This document shows, in pieces, positions 35,260 to 43,939 of a stretch of 64,000 bases of DNA. Under the pieces are notes generated by a model, which saw only the letters and a list, made by a program, of their open reading frames with translations, was not told the DNA's origin and did no database searches. Each line of letters begins with the position of its first letter. The stretch's first letter is position 1. Source of the stretch: Flavobacteriales bacterium (lineage in GTDB: Bacteria; Bacteroidota; Bacteroidia; NS11-12g; UBA9320); contig JACJZU010000003.1 of the NCBI GenBank assembly GCA_020635435.1, positions 124,001 through 188,000 on the forward strand. The letters run 5' to 3'. A program made the position numbers and the translations under genes.

Positions 35260-37947
35260 ATGAGTAAAAAGCGAATCCGCGTGGGGATTTTTTTTGGTGG
35301 AGGTTCAAGGGAACGGGAAGTTTCCTTCGCCGGAGGTCGCACCGTGTATGATAATCTGGACAAGAGCTTGTTCGATCCAATTCCGGTTTTTATTGATGAG
35401 TTCGGGAATTTTCTGGAATTGGATTGGGCCTATGTGTACCGCGGAACAATTCGGGATTTCTATCCTCCGGCCTCATACCTCGATGTAGAGGGTGACGTAT
35501 TTCAGATCTATGGCGAGTCACTTGGTTTGAGTCGCGATGATCAACATAAGATGTTGCACGCATTGGGAAAGGTGATCCCTCCGGATGAACTGGCTTCGCA
35601 CATGGATATGGCCTTTCTGGCCTTGCATGGGACACATGGTGAAGACGGCACGATCCAGGGTTTGTTGGAATGGTACGGAATTCCGTATACGGGAAGCGGG
35701 ATCTTACCAAGTTCATTTGGTGTGAACAAGGCCATTCAGAAAACGTGGATGGAATCAGCAGGTTTCCGTGTTCCGCATTTCGTTCATTTTCATAGAACCG
35801 AGTGGGACGAAGATCCCGGTTCGATCTATGAACACATTCTTTCAAAGGTGGGATTCCCTTTGGTTGTTAAAGCTGCAAATCAGGGTTCGAGTATTGGGAT
35901 CAGTATACTGAGAGAGGCAAATCCTGAAGCGTTTGAGCGTGCGGTAGATCTGGCTTTCTTTCGCCGGAAGCTGAACAGGGAAGCCTGGAATGCCATGGAT
36001 AAAGAAGCTTTTATCCGGAATTTAACGGATCTGAGAAGTGATCTCGGATTTCCGATCCGGGTTGATTCTGAACGAGTATTACACCCGGCCCTTCTTCAAC
36101 AAGTGCTTGAAGATCGATTTGAGCAGACCAATGAGGTAGTTTTGGAATCGGAGCGCTCGGAGAATGAGATCGTGATCGAACAAATGCTCGAAGGCAAGGA
36201 GTTTTCGTGTATTGTTCTCGCAGTTCCCGGCGAGTTTCCGGTAGCCTTACCTCCCACTGAGATCGTTAAGAAGAAAGATCTGTTTGATTACAGATCGAAA
36301 TATTTGCCGGGATTGTCGCGCAAGGTGACGCCAATTGAGATTCCGGAGGAGCATATTGAACGTATCCGGCAGGAATGTGTGCGATTGTTCGATTTTTTCA
36401 GATTCCAGGTATATGCCCGAATAGATGGCTTCATTTCTGCTAACGGGGAGATCTTTCTGAATGATCCCAACACGACTTCAGGTATGATGCCCTCCAGTTT
36501 TTTCTTCCATCAGGCTGCAGAGATCGGGTTGAACCCCTCTCAGTTCCTCACCTTTATTTTAGATAACTCTCTCATGACCAGATCGCACTACAATGCCGGA
36601 ATGTACCGGGCCGTGGAGTTGCGGCAGCGTTTGGCCGATCTGATGTCGCAGCGCGATTCAACCCTGAATAAACGCAAAAGGGTTGCCGTTATACTTGGAG
36701 GTTATAGCTCTGAAAGACACATCAGTGTGGAAAGCGGGAGGAACATTTACGAAAAGCTTTCGAGCAGTGTTGAGTTTGAACCATTTCCTGTATTCCTTAC
36801 CGGGAACGACGATCGACACGAACTCTATGCCCTGCCGATCAATATTCTGCTCAAGGACAATGCGGACGATATCAAGAACAAGGTTGAAAATTTTCATGAG
36901 GTTCCGATCTTGCGCAAGATCCGGGAGCAGGCCCGCACAATAACCCAACACTACAATCCGAGGGAATCGCTGATGGTACCAACACCGATCAGCTACGAGG
37001 AACTCGGCGAAATGGCTGACCTCGTGTTCATTGCGTTGCATGGTCGTCCCGGTGAAGATGGAGCCCTTCAGCGCCGACTCGACGCATTGGGAATACCATA
37101 TAATGGCTCGGGTGTGGAGAGTTCGGAGTTGACGATCAATAAATTTCGAACGAATAATGTACTGCGCGATGCCGGATTCCAGGTTGCGGAAAATCTGTTG
37201 ATCGAGCGCACAGCATGGGATACGAATCAAGCTAATTGCATAGAGCGCGTCCACGGCATTGGATATCCAGTAATTGCAAAACCAACTGATGAGGGTTGCA
37301 GCAGCGCTGTATTGAAGATCAGGAGCGACAGTGAATTGATCGCTTATGCGCAACTCACCTATCGCGAACAGGATGCCATTGATCCGGCGTTGGCTGCTAT
37401 CCTGAAGATCGATATACACGATGAGTTTCCGCGTAAACAAGACTTTTTGGTTGAGCGTTTTGTTGATAGGGCCGGATCGCAGAAGTTCCTCGAGATCACT
37501 GGTGGTCTGCTCACACATCACGAGTCGGACGGCAGCATAAGATACGAAGTGTTCGAACCGAGTGAGGCACTTTCCGAAGGAGAAGTGCTGACCCTTGCCG
37601 AGAAATTCCTGGCCGGGGAAGGACAGAACATCACACCGGCCCGCTTTAACAACGACCCTCAGATCAATGCTTCGGTCTCGCGGCAAGTGCGTGAAGTACT
37701 CGAACGAGTTGCCCGAACGTTGGATGTTCGCGGTTATTGTCGGATCGATGCTTTTGTCCGCATCATGGAGAATAATGAGGTAGAGGTGATCATAATCGAA
37801 GTGAATTCACTTCCGGGAATGACTCCCGCAACGTGCATTTACCATCAGGCATCAATAAATGGCTACAAACCATTCGATTTCATTAAAGCAATACTCCAAT
37901 TCTCGGAGGAAGACCGACCTTTGAATCGCCATGAAAAAACTGCTTAA
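35260..37947 (+). CDS. ddl: Tandem D-alanine--D-alanine ligase-like fusion protein
   Basis: An 895-residue protein made of two Ddl-like ATP-grasp modules (about 1-460 and 472-895), whereas normal Ddl has about 300-370 residues. Module 1 keeps Glu18 (GGGSREREVS), HGTHGEDG, Lys204 with GSS, the FDYRSKY omega-loop (342-348) and Asp389, but ends L-N-D-P-N-T-T-S-G: Asp402 replaces the metal-binding Glu. Module 2 keeps Glu485 (YSSERHIS), HGRPGEDG, Lys674, Asp830 and a classical E847-V-N849-S-L-P-G-M-T-P, but has FLAGEGQNITPARF where the YxxKY loop should be. It may be a single pseudo-dimer. The next gene, encoding a PASTA protein, overlaps by 17 bases, which fits a peptidoglycan role. Confidence 0.85.
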   Translation: MSKKRIRVGIFFGGGSREREVSFAGGRTVYDNLDKSLFDPIPVFIDEFGNFLELDWAYVYRGTIRDFYPPASYLDVEGDVFQIYGESLGLSRDDQHKMLHALGKVIPPDELASHMDMAFLALHGTHGEDGTIQGLLEWYGIPYTGSGILPSSFGVNKAIQKTWMESAGFRVPHFVHFHRTEWDEDPGSIYEHILSKVGFPLVVKAANQGSSIGISILREANPEAFERAVDLAFFRRKLNREAWNAMDKEAFIRNLTDLRSDLGFPIRVDSERVLHPALLQQVLEDRFEQTNEVVLESERSENEIVIEQMLEGKEFSCIVLAVPGEFPVALPPTEIVKKKDLFDYRSKYLPGLSRKVTPIEIPEEHIERIRQECVRLFDFFRFQVYARIDGFISANGEIFLNDPNTTSGMMPSSFFFHQAAEIGLNPSQFLTFILDNSLMTRSHYNAGMYRAVELRQRLADLMSQRDSTLNKRKRVAVILGGYSSERHISVESGRNIYEKLSSSVEFEPFPVFLTGNDDRHELYALPINILLKDNADDIKNKVENFHEVPILRKIREQARTITQHYNPRESLMVPTPISYEELGEMADLVFIALHGRPGEDGALQRRLDALGIPYNGSGVESSELTINKFRTNNVLRDAGFQVAENLLIERTAWDTNQANCIERVHGIGYPVIAKPTDEGCSSAVLKIRSDSELIAYAQLTYREQDAIDPALAAILKIDIHDEFPRKQDFLVERFVDRAGSQKFLEITGGLLTHHESDGSIRYEVFEPSEALSEGEVLTLAEKFLAGEGQNITPARFNNDPQINASVSRQVREVLERVARTLDVRGYCRIDAFVRIMENNEVEVIIIEVNSLPGMTPATCIYHQASINGYKPFDFIKAILQFSEEDRPLNRHEKTA

Positions 37948-38551
37948 GCACGTAGCATTCATGCTACTTACCCTTATCGTTCTGCTTACCGGAACATTTC
38001 TGTTCATTCGGATCTATACCGGCCATGGCAAACCGAATGTGCTTGTGCCCAAGGTTGAAGGGGAGCGCATAGATAAAGCGGTTCAGTTGCTTGAAGAGGG
38101 AGCGTTCAAGTATGAGATCACAGACACTGTTTACCGGGATAACCTACCACTGATGAGTGTAGTAGATCAGAACCCCGAGCCTGGTTTCGAGGTAAAACAC
38201 GGCAGAAAGATCTACCTGGTTGTCAATTCAAATGAAATACCTGAAGTGGAGATGCCGGCTCTGGCAGGTAAAACGAGTTATACACAGGCCTTGCGCATTT
38301 TGAAGTCGAAAGGTCTGGATCTCGGCAGAAAGATCACCAGACCCCATGAAAGCATACTCGATCCGGATAGTGAACCGGTGCTGGCGCAAATGCTCGCAGG
38401 TGATACGATCCCCATTGCACCGGGGAGGCGGATCAAGCGACATACCCGCATCGACCTGGTTGTGGGTGTAATGGTGAACCCGGATGAATTGGCAGAGGGT
38501 GAGGAAAGTACAGGTGAGGAAGGCGACTCTGAAGAAGTTCCCGAACTATGA
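37931..38551 (+). CDS. PASTA domain membrane protein
   Basis: A 206-residue protein with one N-terminal membrane segment (HVAFMLLTLIVLLTGTFLFI). Periplasmic PASTA repeats follow (about 38-100, V-P-K-V-E-G...Q-N-P-E-P-G-F-E-V-K; then 103-183, M-P-A-L-A-G-K). An acidic tail ends the protein. PASTA domains bind muropeptides or the stem peptide. Here they are not fused to a kinase or PBP. The 17-bp overlap with ddl implies coupled translation and a shared envelope role. Confidence 0.85.
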   Translation: MKKLLKHVAFMLLTLIVLLTGTFLFIRIYTGHGKPNVLVPKVEGERIDKAVQLLEEGAFKYEITDTVYRDNLPLMSVVDQNPEPGFEVKHGRKIYLVVNSNEIPEVEMPALAGKTSYTQALRILKSKGLDLGRKITRPHESILDPDSEPVLAQMLAGDTIPIAPGRRIKRHTRIDLVVGVMVNPDELAEGEESTGEEGDSEEVPEL

Positions 38552-38584
38552 CATGCTTCTGTGGACGAAGCAGCGCGAACGCAA

Positions 38585-38592
38585 TAATTTTG
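38585..38592 (+). promoter_or_regulatory. -7 promoter element TAATTTTG for the T9SS gene
   Basis: A perfect TAnnTTTG match 18 bases before GTG 38610; this short leader supports the GTG start. The -33 box is weak. Confidence 0.5.
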
Positions 38593-38609
38593 ACGAATAA
38601 ATATTCTAA

Positions 38610-40550
38610 GTGACGAAAATCAGATCTAATTATCACGCTTTGATCGCAGTGCTTGCGGTGGGCACTTTGTTCTTGAACGTTCCAAATGCTAGTGGACAAA
38701 GCGGTTTGGTTCTAAAACCACTGGAGTACAACCCTGCGATCAAAACGTTTTTAAAGGCAAATCCGCACTACGAATGGGGAGCCGGAACTTTGGACAAATG
38801 GGGACAGGCAGATACCCTCGAATTGCCATTCTTTGAAGATTTTACGGCTGAAAGCGTTTATCCGGATAGTTCGCTATTTGCTGATAATCAAGTGTTTGTG
38901 AATAGAAATTTTGGAGTTAAGCCTCCATCCTTTGGAGTAGCCACTTTCGACTTTCTCGATCCCACAGGAAGTCCTTACCGAACGCTTCAAAAAGATCTGC
39001 GAGGGGGAGGGGACACACTCACTTCTCAATACATTGACCTCACACAAAAGGCAGGACAAGGCCTTTCGCCTGCCGACTCACTCTATTTCAGCTTTTTCTA
39101 TCAGGCCCGTGGTTTGGGGGATTATATCAAGCCTTTGGATTCTCTGATCCTCGAGTTCTTTGATCGCGATGGGAATTGGATCCGGGTTTGGGACCGGGCC
39201 GGTACCGGATTTACTGTATTCGACCCGGTGATGATACGACTTGATTCGGCTCGTTACTTTCATAATGCCTTCCGGTTTCGATTCAGGAACTGGACACATT
39301 ACTGGGGCAACAACAATCATTGGCACATAGACCATATTTACCTGGATTCGAAACGCAAGGGAGGTGTTTTGAGTACGGATGACTATACCATTCAAACACC
39401 TCCCAGCAGCATGTTGAGGCGTTATGCCAGCATGCCGTTGGATCATTTCCTGGTAGACCCGGCAGCGGAACAGGCCGATTCTTCGATAGTGCGTATCGCA
39501 AATTTGAATTCGAGCCCGATCACGGCATTAGCGCGCAACGAATATTTTGTTAAGGGCAACCTGATCGGTTCCACGAATCTTTCTGATAATTCAGGTGTTC
39601 TGGGGGCCTTTAACAATACGGAACGCATTCTGCCACTTCCGGATCTCAGTGGTCAGTTTGGATTTCCGTTGGTAGTTGATCGCTATTATTACGTAAAGGA
39701 ATCGGGCCGAACGAATCCGGCTCCATTCACCCGGAACGATGCAATTCACAGCACGCAGGTGTTCGACCGCTATTTTGCATATGACGATGGCTCGGCGGAA
39801 ACGGGTTTCGGATTCAATGATCTGGCAGGTAAAATTGGCCAGGTTGCTGTTCGTTTCGAACTGAACAAACCCGATACATTAAGGGGAGTCGGATTCTATT
39901 TCACACATAATATCTCCGTTGTTGGTGATGTGCGATACGATATTCAGGTATGGCGAAGCATAGCCCGTCCGGGAAGCGAGGACGACCTGGCCTATGAATT
40001 GAGCGTTCGGGGTGCATACCATACCGGTGAGATAAATGGCTATCATTATTTCATATTTCCCGAACCTGTTATTCTGGATGCAGGTGATTTTTACGTGGGT
40101 TGGTCGCAGGGGGAGGACTTCAATCTGGCTGTTGGTTTTGATAAGAATGGCGGAAATTTATTTGAAGGACTATCGATCAATAAAGATCTGTACTACAACG
40201 TGGGCGAGGGCTGGAACTTGAACAACAGCGGCGATCTCATAGGTGCGCCAATGATACGTCCCCTTGTAGGGCCTGAAGTGCCCTACACCGCTTCTGTCCT
40301 GGAGCAAAAAGCCGTTGCTTCAAAGTCGTTTTTGTATCCAAACCCAAGTAAAGGGTTGGTTTATATCAAGGAGAAAGCGGGGATTAAAACGGAGGCTGCT
40401 CTGGTATATGGATCCGATGGACGTTTTGTAGGAGAATTCCCTGTGCGATCGTCTGTACTGGATCTGGGTGCACTGGCCTCGGGAACCTATATGATCGGAT
40501 TGAGAACGGATGTGACAGAACGCACTTGGCAATGGATCGTCATCGAGTAG
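38610..40550 (+). CDS. T9SS-secreted protein, 646 aa
   Basis: A secreted protein with a signal peptide after a GTG start (YHALIAVLAVGTLFLNVPNA, SGQ). No Met lies nearby in frame, and the promoter position fits. The body is beta-rich with a jelly-roll-like segment (FFEDFTAES, then FRFRFRNWTHYWGNNNHWHID). The C-terminal 75 residues are a type A T9SS sorting domain with LYPNPSKGLVYI and ASGTYMIGL. The role of the body is unknown. The gene lies between the PASTA and rhodanese genes, with its own promoter. Confidence 0.75.
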   Translation: MTKIRSNYHALIAVLAVGTLFLNVPNASGQSGLVLKPLEYNPAIKTFLKANPHYEWGAGTLDKWGQADTLELPFFEDFTAESVYPDSSLFADNQVFVNRNFGVKPPSFGVATFDFLDPTGSPYRTLQKDLRGGGDTLTSQYIDLTQKAGQGLSPADSLYFSFFYQARGLGDYIKPLDSLILEFFDRDGNWIRVWDRAGTGFTVFDPVMIRLDSARYFHNAFRFRFRNWTHYWGNNNHWHIDHIYLDSKRKGGVLSTDDYTIQTPPSSMLRRYASMPLDHFLVDPAAEQADSSIVRIANLNSSPITALARNEYFVKGNLIGSTNLSDNSGVLGAFNNTERILPLPDLSGQFGFPLVVDRYYYVKESGRTNPAPFTRNDAIHSTQVFDRYFAYDDGSAETGFGFNDLAGKIGQVAVRFELNKPDTLRGVGFYFTHNISVVGDVRYDIQVWRSIARPGSEDDLAYELSVRGAYHTGEINGYHYFIFPEPVILDAGDFYVGWSQGEDFNLAVGFDKNGGNLFEGLSINKDLYYNVGEGWNLNNSGDLIGAPMIRPLVGPEVPYTASVLEQKAVASKSFLYPNPSKGLVYIKEKAGIKTEAALVYGSDGRFVGEFPVRSSVLDLGALASGTYMIGLRTDVTERTWQWIVIE

Positions 40551-40555
40551 TTTTG
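40526..40555 (+). promoter_or_regulatory. Promoter of the rhodanese gene (TTG-N19-TAGTTTTG)
   Basis: A -33 TTG at 40526-40528, 19 bases, and a perfect -7 box TAGTTTTG at 40548-40555. The first three bases of the -7 box are the TAG stop codon of the preceding gene. Confidence 0.75.
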
Positions 40556-40575
40556 CAGCCTTAATTAACTGAACA

Positions 40576-40881
40576 ATGCAAGATATAACTGTAGAGGAAT
40601 TGTACAAACGCCTTCAAAGTGGGGAGAATATCCACGTAATTGACGTGCGTGAACCATGGGAGTATGAAGAGTTCAATATCAATGGAAAGTTGATTCCGTT
40701 GGGAAGTCTTCAAGGTGCGATCGACGATCTCGATGAATGGAAAGATGATGAGATCGTGGTTCATTGCCGCAGTGGGCAGCGCAGCGCAGCGGCCAAAGAC
40801 TTCATGATACGACAGGGTTTCAAGAATGTACGCAATCTGCTTGGCGGTATGATGGCCTGGCAAGATTTGGCCCGCGGCTAG
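40576..40881 (+). CDS. Rhodanese-like sulfurtransferase
   Basis: A 101-residue single-domain rhodanese without a signal peptide. Marks are VIDVREPWEYEEFNI, the active-site loop VVHCRSGQRS with the persulfide-forming Cys, and the C-terminal NLLGGMMAWQ motif. The short loop fits GlpE/PspE-like small sulfurtransferases. It is followed after 6 bases by the multihaem cytochrome gene, so it is co-transcribed with it. Confidence 0.9.
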   Translation: MQDITVEELYKRLQSGENIHVIDVREPWEYEEFNINGKLIPLGSLQGAIDDLDEWKDDEIVVHCRSGQRSAAAKDFMIRQGFKNVRNLLGGMMAWQDLARG

Positions 40882-40887
40882 AATTGC

Positions 40888-42792
40888 ATGAAACGGTGGC
40901 AAGCTGTAGGCGGATCGATACTTCTGTTCACAGTTCTGCTGAATCTGTCGAATTGCGGGAAGGAAAAGCAGAGCGGCGAGCTTGCCACGGTTTATCTGAA
41001 TCACGGTGATTCAGCGCATTATGTCGGTATTGACATGTGCGGAAAATGTCATGCCGATAAGTTGGGAACTTTCCTGCACACAGGAATGGGCATGTCCTTC
41101 GATACAGCTTCCCGGGTAAAGAGCAGTGCTCATTTCGGACAGGGCTCCCTGGTGTATGACAGTACACTTGATTATTTCTACAGACCATTTTGGCGCGATG
41201 ACCAACTGTTCATCGAAGAATTTCGGTTGATAGCCAGGGATACAATTCACAAACGAACTGAGCGGATAGACTACATCGTTGGAAGCGGGCAACACACAAA
41301 CAGCCATTTGATGTTTCGTGGGGGCTATTTGTACCAGGCTCCCATTACATTTTACACGCAAAAGGGGACCTGGGATCTTGCTCCGGGATTCGAGTCGGGC
41401 AACAACTCAAGATTCACCCGCATTATCGATAGTGAGTGTATGGGCTGTCACAATGCCATGCCGGAGACCGATGCATCGGATGAGCGACGCTTTTTGCGCG
41501 TAGGGCGGGGAATCGATTGTGAAAGATGTCATGGGCCGGGCTCGCTGCACGTGGCATTTCGTTCGGGCGGGGGTGTTCCTGAGGGCGATTTTGATCCTAC
41601 CATTGTTAATCCTTCAGATCTAGGTTGGGAGAGGCAAATGGATCTTTGCCAGCGTTGTCATTTGCAGGGTAACAATGTGCTGCGGCCGGGTAAACGTTTC
41701 GAGGATTATAGACCAGGAATGCGTTTGAGCGATGTCTTTGAGATCTATCTGCCGAAATATTCGGGAGACCAATCACTGTTCAATATGGCCAATCACAGCG
41801 ACCGTCTGCAGATGAGTGCCTGTTTTCGGGCTTCCAATATTACAGGCCAAGCACCGCGTCTGACCTGTATAACTTGTCACAATCCACACGTTTCCGTTCG
41901 CGAAACGCGTATTGCAACGTTTAATGCGAGCTGTGCGAACTGCCATGGCTCGAATTGCAAAGAAGAGCGATCTGTTCGGATCCGGTTGGACGACAATTGT
42001 GTAGGATGCCATATGCCCTCCAGTTCTGCCGAAGATATTCCGCATGTGACCGTGCACGATCACAAGATCGGGGTACACAGGGATACGAAGGCCGGATCAA
42101 TGGGGTCTGCTGTAGTAGAGGGCTTGTACAGCGTGAATAATCCCGACCCGGATATTGAGATGCAGATAAGGGCCTACCTGACCTATTTCGAAAAATTCGA
42201 AGCACTGGATGTGTACCGGAAAAAAGCCCGGGGTTTGTTGGATCAGCATACCAATCAAGCTTTGGAGATACACTATGCTTATCAGACCGGAGATTGGGAT
42301 CGGATCGTGAAGTTGTCGGGACAACTTGACATTGAACGAATCGGGCATATGGATGCTTATCGGGTTGCCGAGGGGTTTGCAGGGAAGGGAATGTACAAGC
42401 AGTCGGCCGAGTGGTTCGAGCTCGCACTGCGGAAAGCACCGAACCGATTCGAGTATTTGAACAGATACGGCAATGTCCTGGTAAAAATGGGGAATCATGA
42501 ATTGGCACGGAGTGTATTGACACGTGCGCTTGAGATCAATCCGACTTATAAACATGCCCTGAGTAACCTGGCATTTGTTGAGATGGAATCCGGTCAATTG
42601 GGCAAAGCGGAATATTGGTTGAAGAAGTGTCTGGGTCTCGATCCGGATTTCATTCCGGCCATCGAAAATTCGATCCGTTTATCCTTGCTGCGCCGGGATC
42701 GCAAAAGTGCGCTGGAATGGGTGAACACGCTCAGGAATATAGATCCCAACAACATTCAGGCTGTTGAAGTGTTGAAAGAATTAAAACAATAG
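40888..42792 (+). CDS. Seven-haem c-type cytochrome lipoprotein with TPR domain
   Basis: A 634-residue lipoprotein (lipobox N-L-S-N-C23). Seven CxxCH motifs lie at Cys51, 184, 211, 254, 327, 349 and 371, with a cytochrome c554-like layout. From about residue 430 the chain is alpha-helical TPR (repeats near E-W-F-E-L-A-L-R-K-A-P, A-L-E-I-N-P, K-C-L-G-L-D-P, R-N-I-D-P). It would be an electron-carrying protein exposed to the periplasm or surface. Haem attachment requires a maturation system not in the window. It lies directly after the rhodanese gene and before the ferredoxin and a hairpin terminator. Confidence 0.85.
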   Translation: MKRWQAVGGSILLFTVLLNLSNCGKEKQSGELATVYLNHGDSAHYVGIDMCGKCHADKLGTFLHTGMGMSFDTASRVKSSAHFGQGSLVYDSTLDYFYRPFWRDDQLFIEEFRLIARDTIHKRTERIDYIVGSGQHTNSHLMFRGGYLYQAPITFYTQKGTWDLAPGFESGNNSRFTRIIDSECMGCHNAMPETDASDERRFLRVGRGIDCERCHGPGSLHVAFRSGGGVPEGDFDPTIVNPSDLGWERQMDLCQRCHLQGNNVLRPGKRFEDYRPGMRLSDVFEIYLPKYSGDQSLFNMANHSDRLQMSACFRASNITGQAPRLTCITCHNPHVSVRETRIATFNASCANCHGSNCKEERSVRIRLDDNCVGCHMPSSSAEDIPHVTVHDHKIGVHRDTKAGSMGSAVVEGLYSVNNPDPDIEMQIRAYLTYFEKFEALDVYRKKARGLLDQHTNQALEIHYAYQTGDWDRIVKLSGQLDIERIGHMDAYRVAEGFAGKGMYKQSAEWFELALRKAPNRFEYLNRYGNVLVKMGNHELARSVLTRALEINPTYKHALSNLAFVEMESGQLGKAEYWLKKCLGLDPDFIPAIENSIRLSLLRRDRKSALEWVNTLRNIDPNNIQAVEVLKELKQ

Positions 42793-42799
42793 AAAGAGT

Positions 42800-42824
42800 A
42801 CCCTTCCGTAAGGGTTTATTTTTG
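42800..42824 (+). terminator. Terminator with an embedded -7 box between the cytochrome and ferredoxin genes
   Basis: ACCCTT (42800-42805) pairs with AAGGGT (42810-42815) and is followed by TTATTTTT. The T-rich tail contains a perfect -7 element TATTTTTG (42817-42824) placed 18 bases before ATG 42842. Confidence 0.65.
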
Positions 42825-42841
42825 CAAATCAAATTGAGCGC

Positions 42842-43192
42842 ATGGCAATAATTATCACCGATGAATGCATAAACTGCGGAGCATGTGAGCCGGAATGTCC
42901 GAACAATGCGATCTATGAAGCAGGAGCCAGCTGGAAGATCTCTGAAGGAACAACGGTAAGCGGGACTTATACTCTTGAAGATGGGAGCGTAGTTGGTGCG
43001 GATGACAAGCAGAAGGCCATTTCTGATGAAGTTTATTACATAGTTCCGGATAAATGCACGGAGTGCAAAGGCTTTCATGAGGAGCCACAATGCGCCGCTG
43101 TTTGTCCGGTGGATTGTTGTGTTCCGGATCCAGACCGGGAAGAGAGTGAGGAACAACTTCTGAACCGTCAAAAAGCGCTTCATATTGGATGA
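42842..43192 (+). CDS. 4Fe-4S dicluster ferredoxin
   Basis: A 116-residue ferredoxin with one cluster set from [12 protein letters not shown] and a second from C-T-E-C then C-A-A-V-C-P with an insertion of about 8 residues (KGFHEEPQ) typical of the longer Bacteroidota ferredoxins. It is cytoplasmic and small. Its stop overlaps the next gene's TTG start, so the two are coupled. Confidence 0.92.
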   Translation: MAIIITDECINCGACEPECPNNAIYEAGASWKISEGTTVSGTYTLEDGSVVGADDKQKAISDEVYYIVPDKCTECKGFHEEPQCAAVCPVDCCVPDPDREESEEQLLNRQKALHIG

Positions 43193-43871
43193 GTTCTATT
43201 GCGATCTGGCATGTGTCCCCATTCGAAGGGAAGCTGCGAGTAGTTCCGAGATCGTAAGTCAGTTGCTTTATGGTGAGCCGTACACCATTCTGGATGACCA
43301 AGGGGAATGGATACGGATCAAGAGTTCCCGTGATAACTATACGGGTTTCATCAGCAGTTCACAGCATGAAGGGATCGGAGATGCACAGTGCTACCGGTTC
43401 ACGGTTACGGATCGCTTCATTGAGCGTGGGGGGCTCATTTTCAGCATGGGGTCGAAAGTTGAGCGGGAACAGCCGGAAGCCGAGCCGGAACTTTTTGCTC
43501 AGGCAATGAAATTTTTGGATGCACCGTATCTGTGGGGAGGTAAAACCTGCATGGGAATCGATTGCTCTGCACTGGTTCAGGTATCACTTTTCGCAATGGG
43601 AATTGACTTTCCCAGGGATTCGGGTGATCAATTCGCGGTTGCGGGTATGGACGTAGGATTCGCCGAATTGCGCAGGAACGATCTGGTTTTCTTCAGAGGT
43701 GTCTCCGGGCGCATCGTGCACGTAGGCATTGCATCGGGGGATGGCCATATTTTGCATGCATCGGGGCGCGTTCGTTTGGACAGGTTAGATGAGCAGGGCA
43801 TAAAGAGGGAAGATAGTCGAGGTGGGATCTATACACACAAGAAGCCTTTGATCCGCCGCTACAATTGGTAG
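43185..43871 (+). CDS. NlpC/P60 (C40) peptidase with SH3 domain
   Basis: A 228-residue putative cell-wall dipeptidase. An SH3b-like domain (residues 1-85) is followed by NlpC/P60 with catalytic Cys in GIDCSALVQ, His in IVHVGIAS and a third polar/His position in ILHASG. No signal peptide is seen, which fits cytoplasmic muropeptide recycling (YkfC-like). The start is TTG 43185: the frame opens only at 43164, the SH3 fold needs the first codons, and no ATG exists before residue 87. It overlaps the ferredoxin stop by 8 bases. Confidence 0.8.
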   Translation: MDEFYCDLACVPIRREAASSSEIVSQLLYGEPYTILDDQGEWIRIKSSRDNYTGFISSSQHEGIGDAQCYRFTVTDRFIERGGLIFSMGSKVEREQPEAEPELFAQAMKFLDAPYLWGGKTCMGIDCSALVQVSLFAMGIDFPRDSGDQFAVAGMDVGFAELRRNDLVFFRGVSGRIVHVGIASGDGHILHASGRVRLDRLDEQGIKREDSRGGIYTHKKPLIRRYNW

Positions 43872-43939
43872 CGGAATCATAGAGGTTTGGATAAGACTCA
43901 ATTAATCCGCAAATTGCGTCCACAGTAAGGAAAAAGCGT

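Noticed and set aside
36658..37686. 342-residue open frame on the minus strand inside the tandem ddl
   Set aside because: It is antisense to the second Ddl module, which has clear motifs. Its own sequence shows no domain, promoter or neighbour logic.
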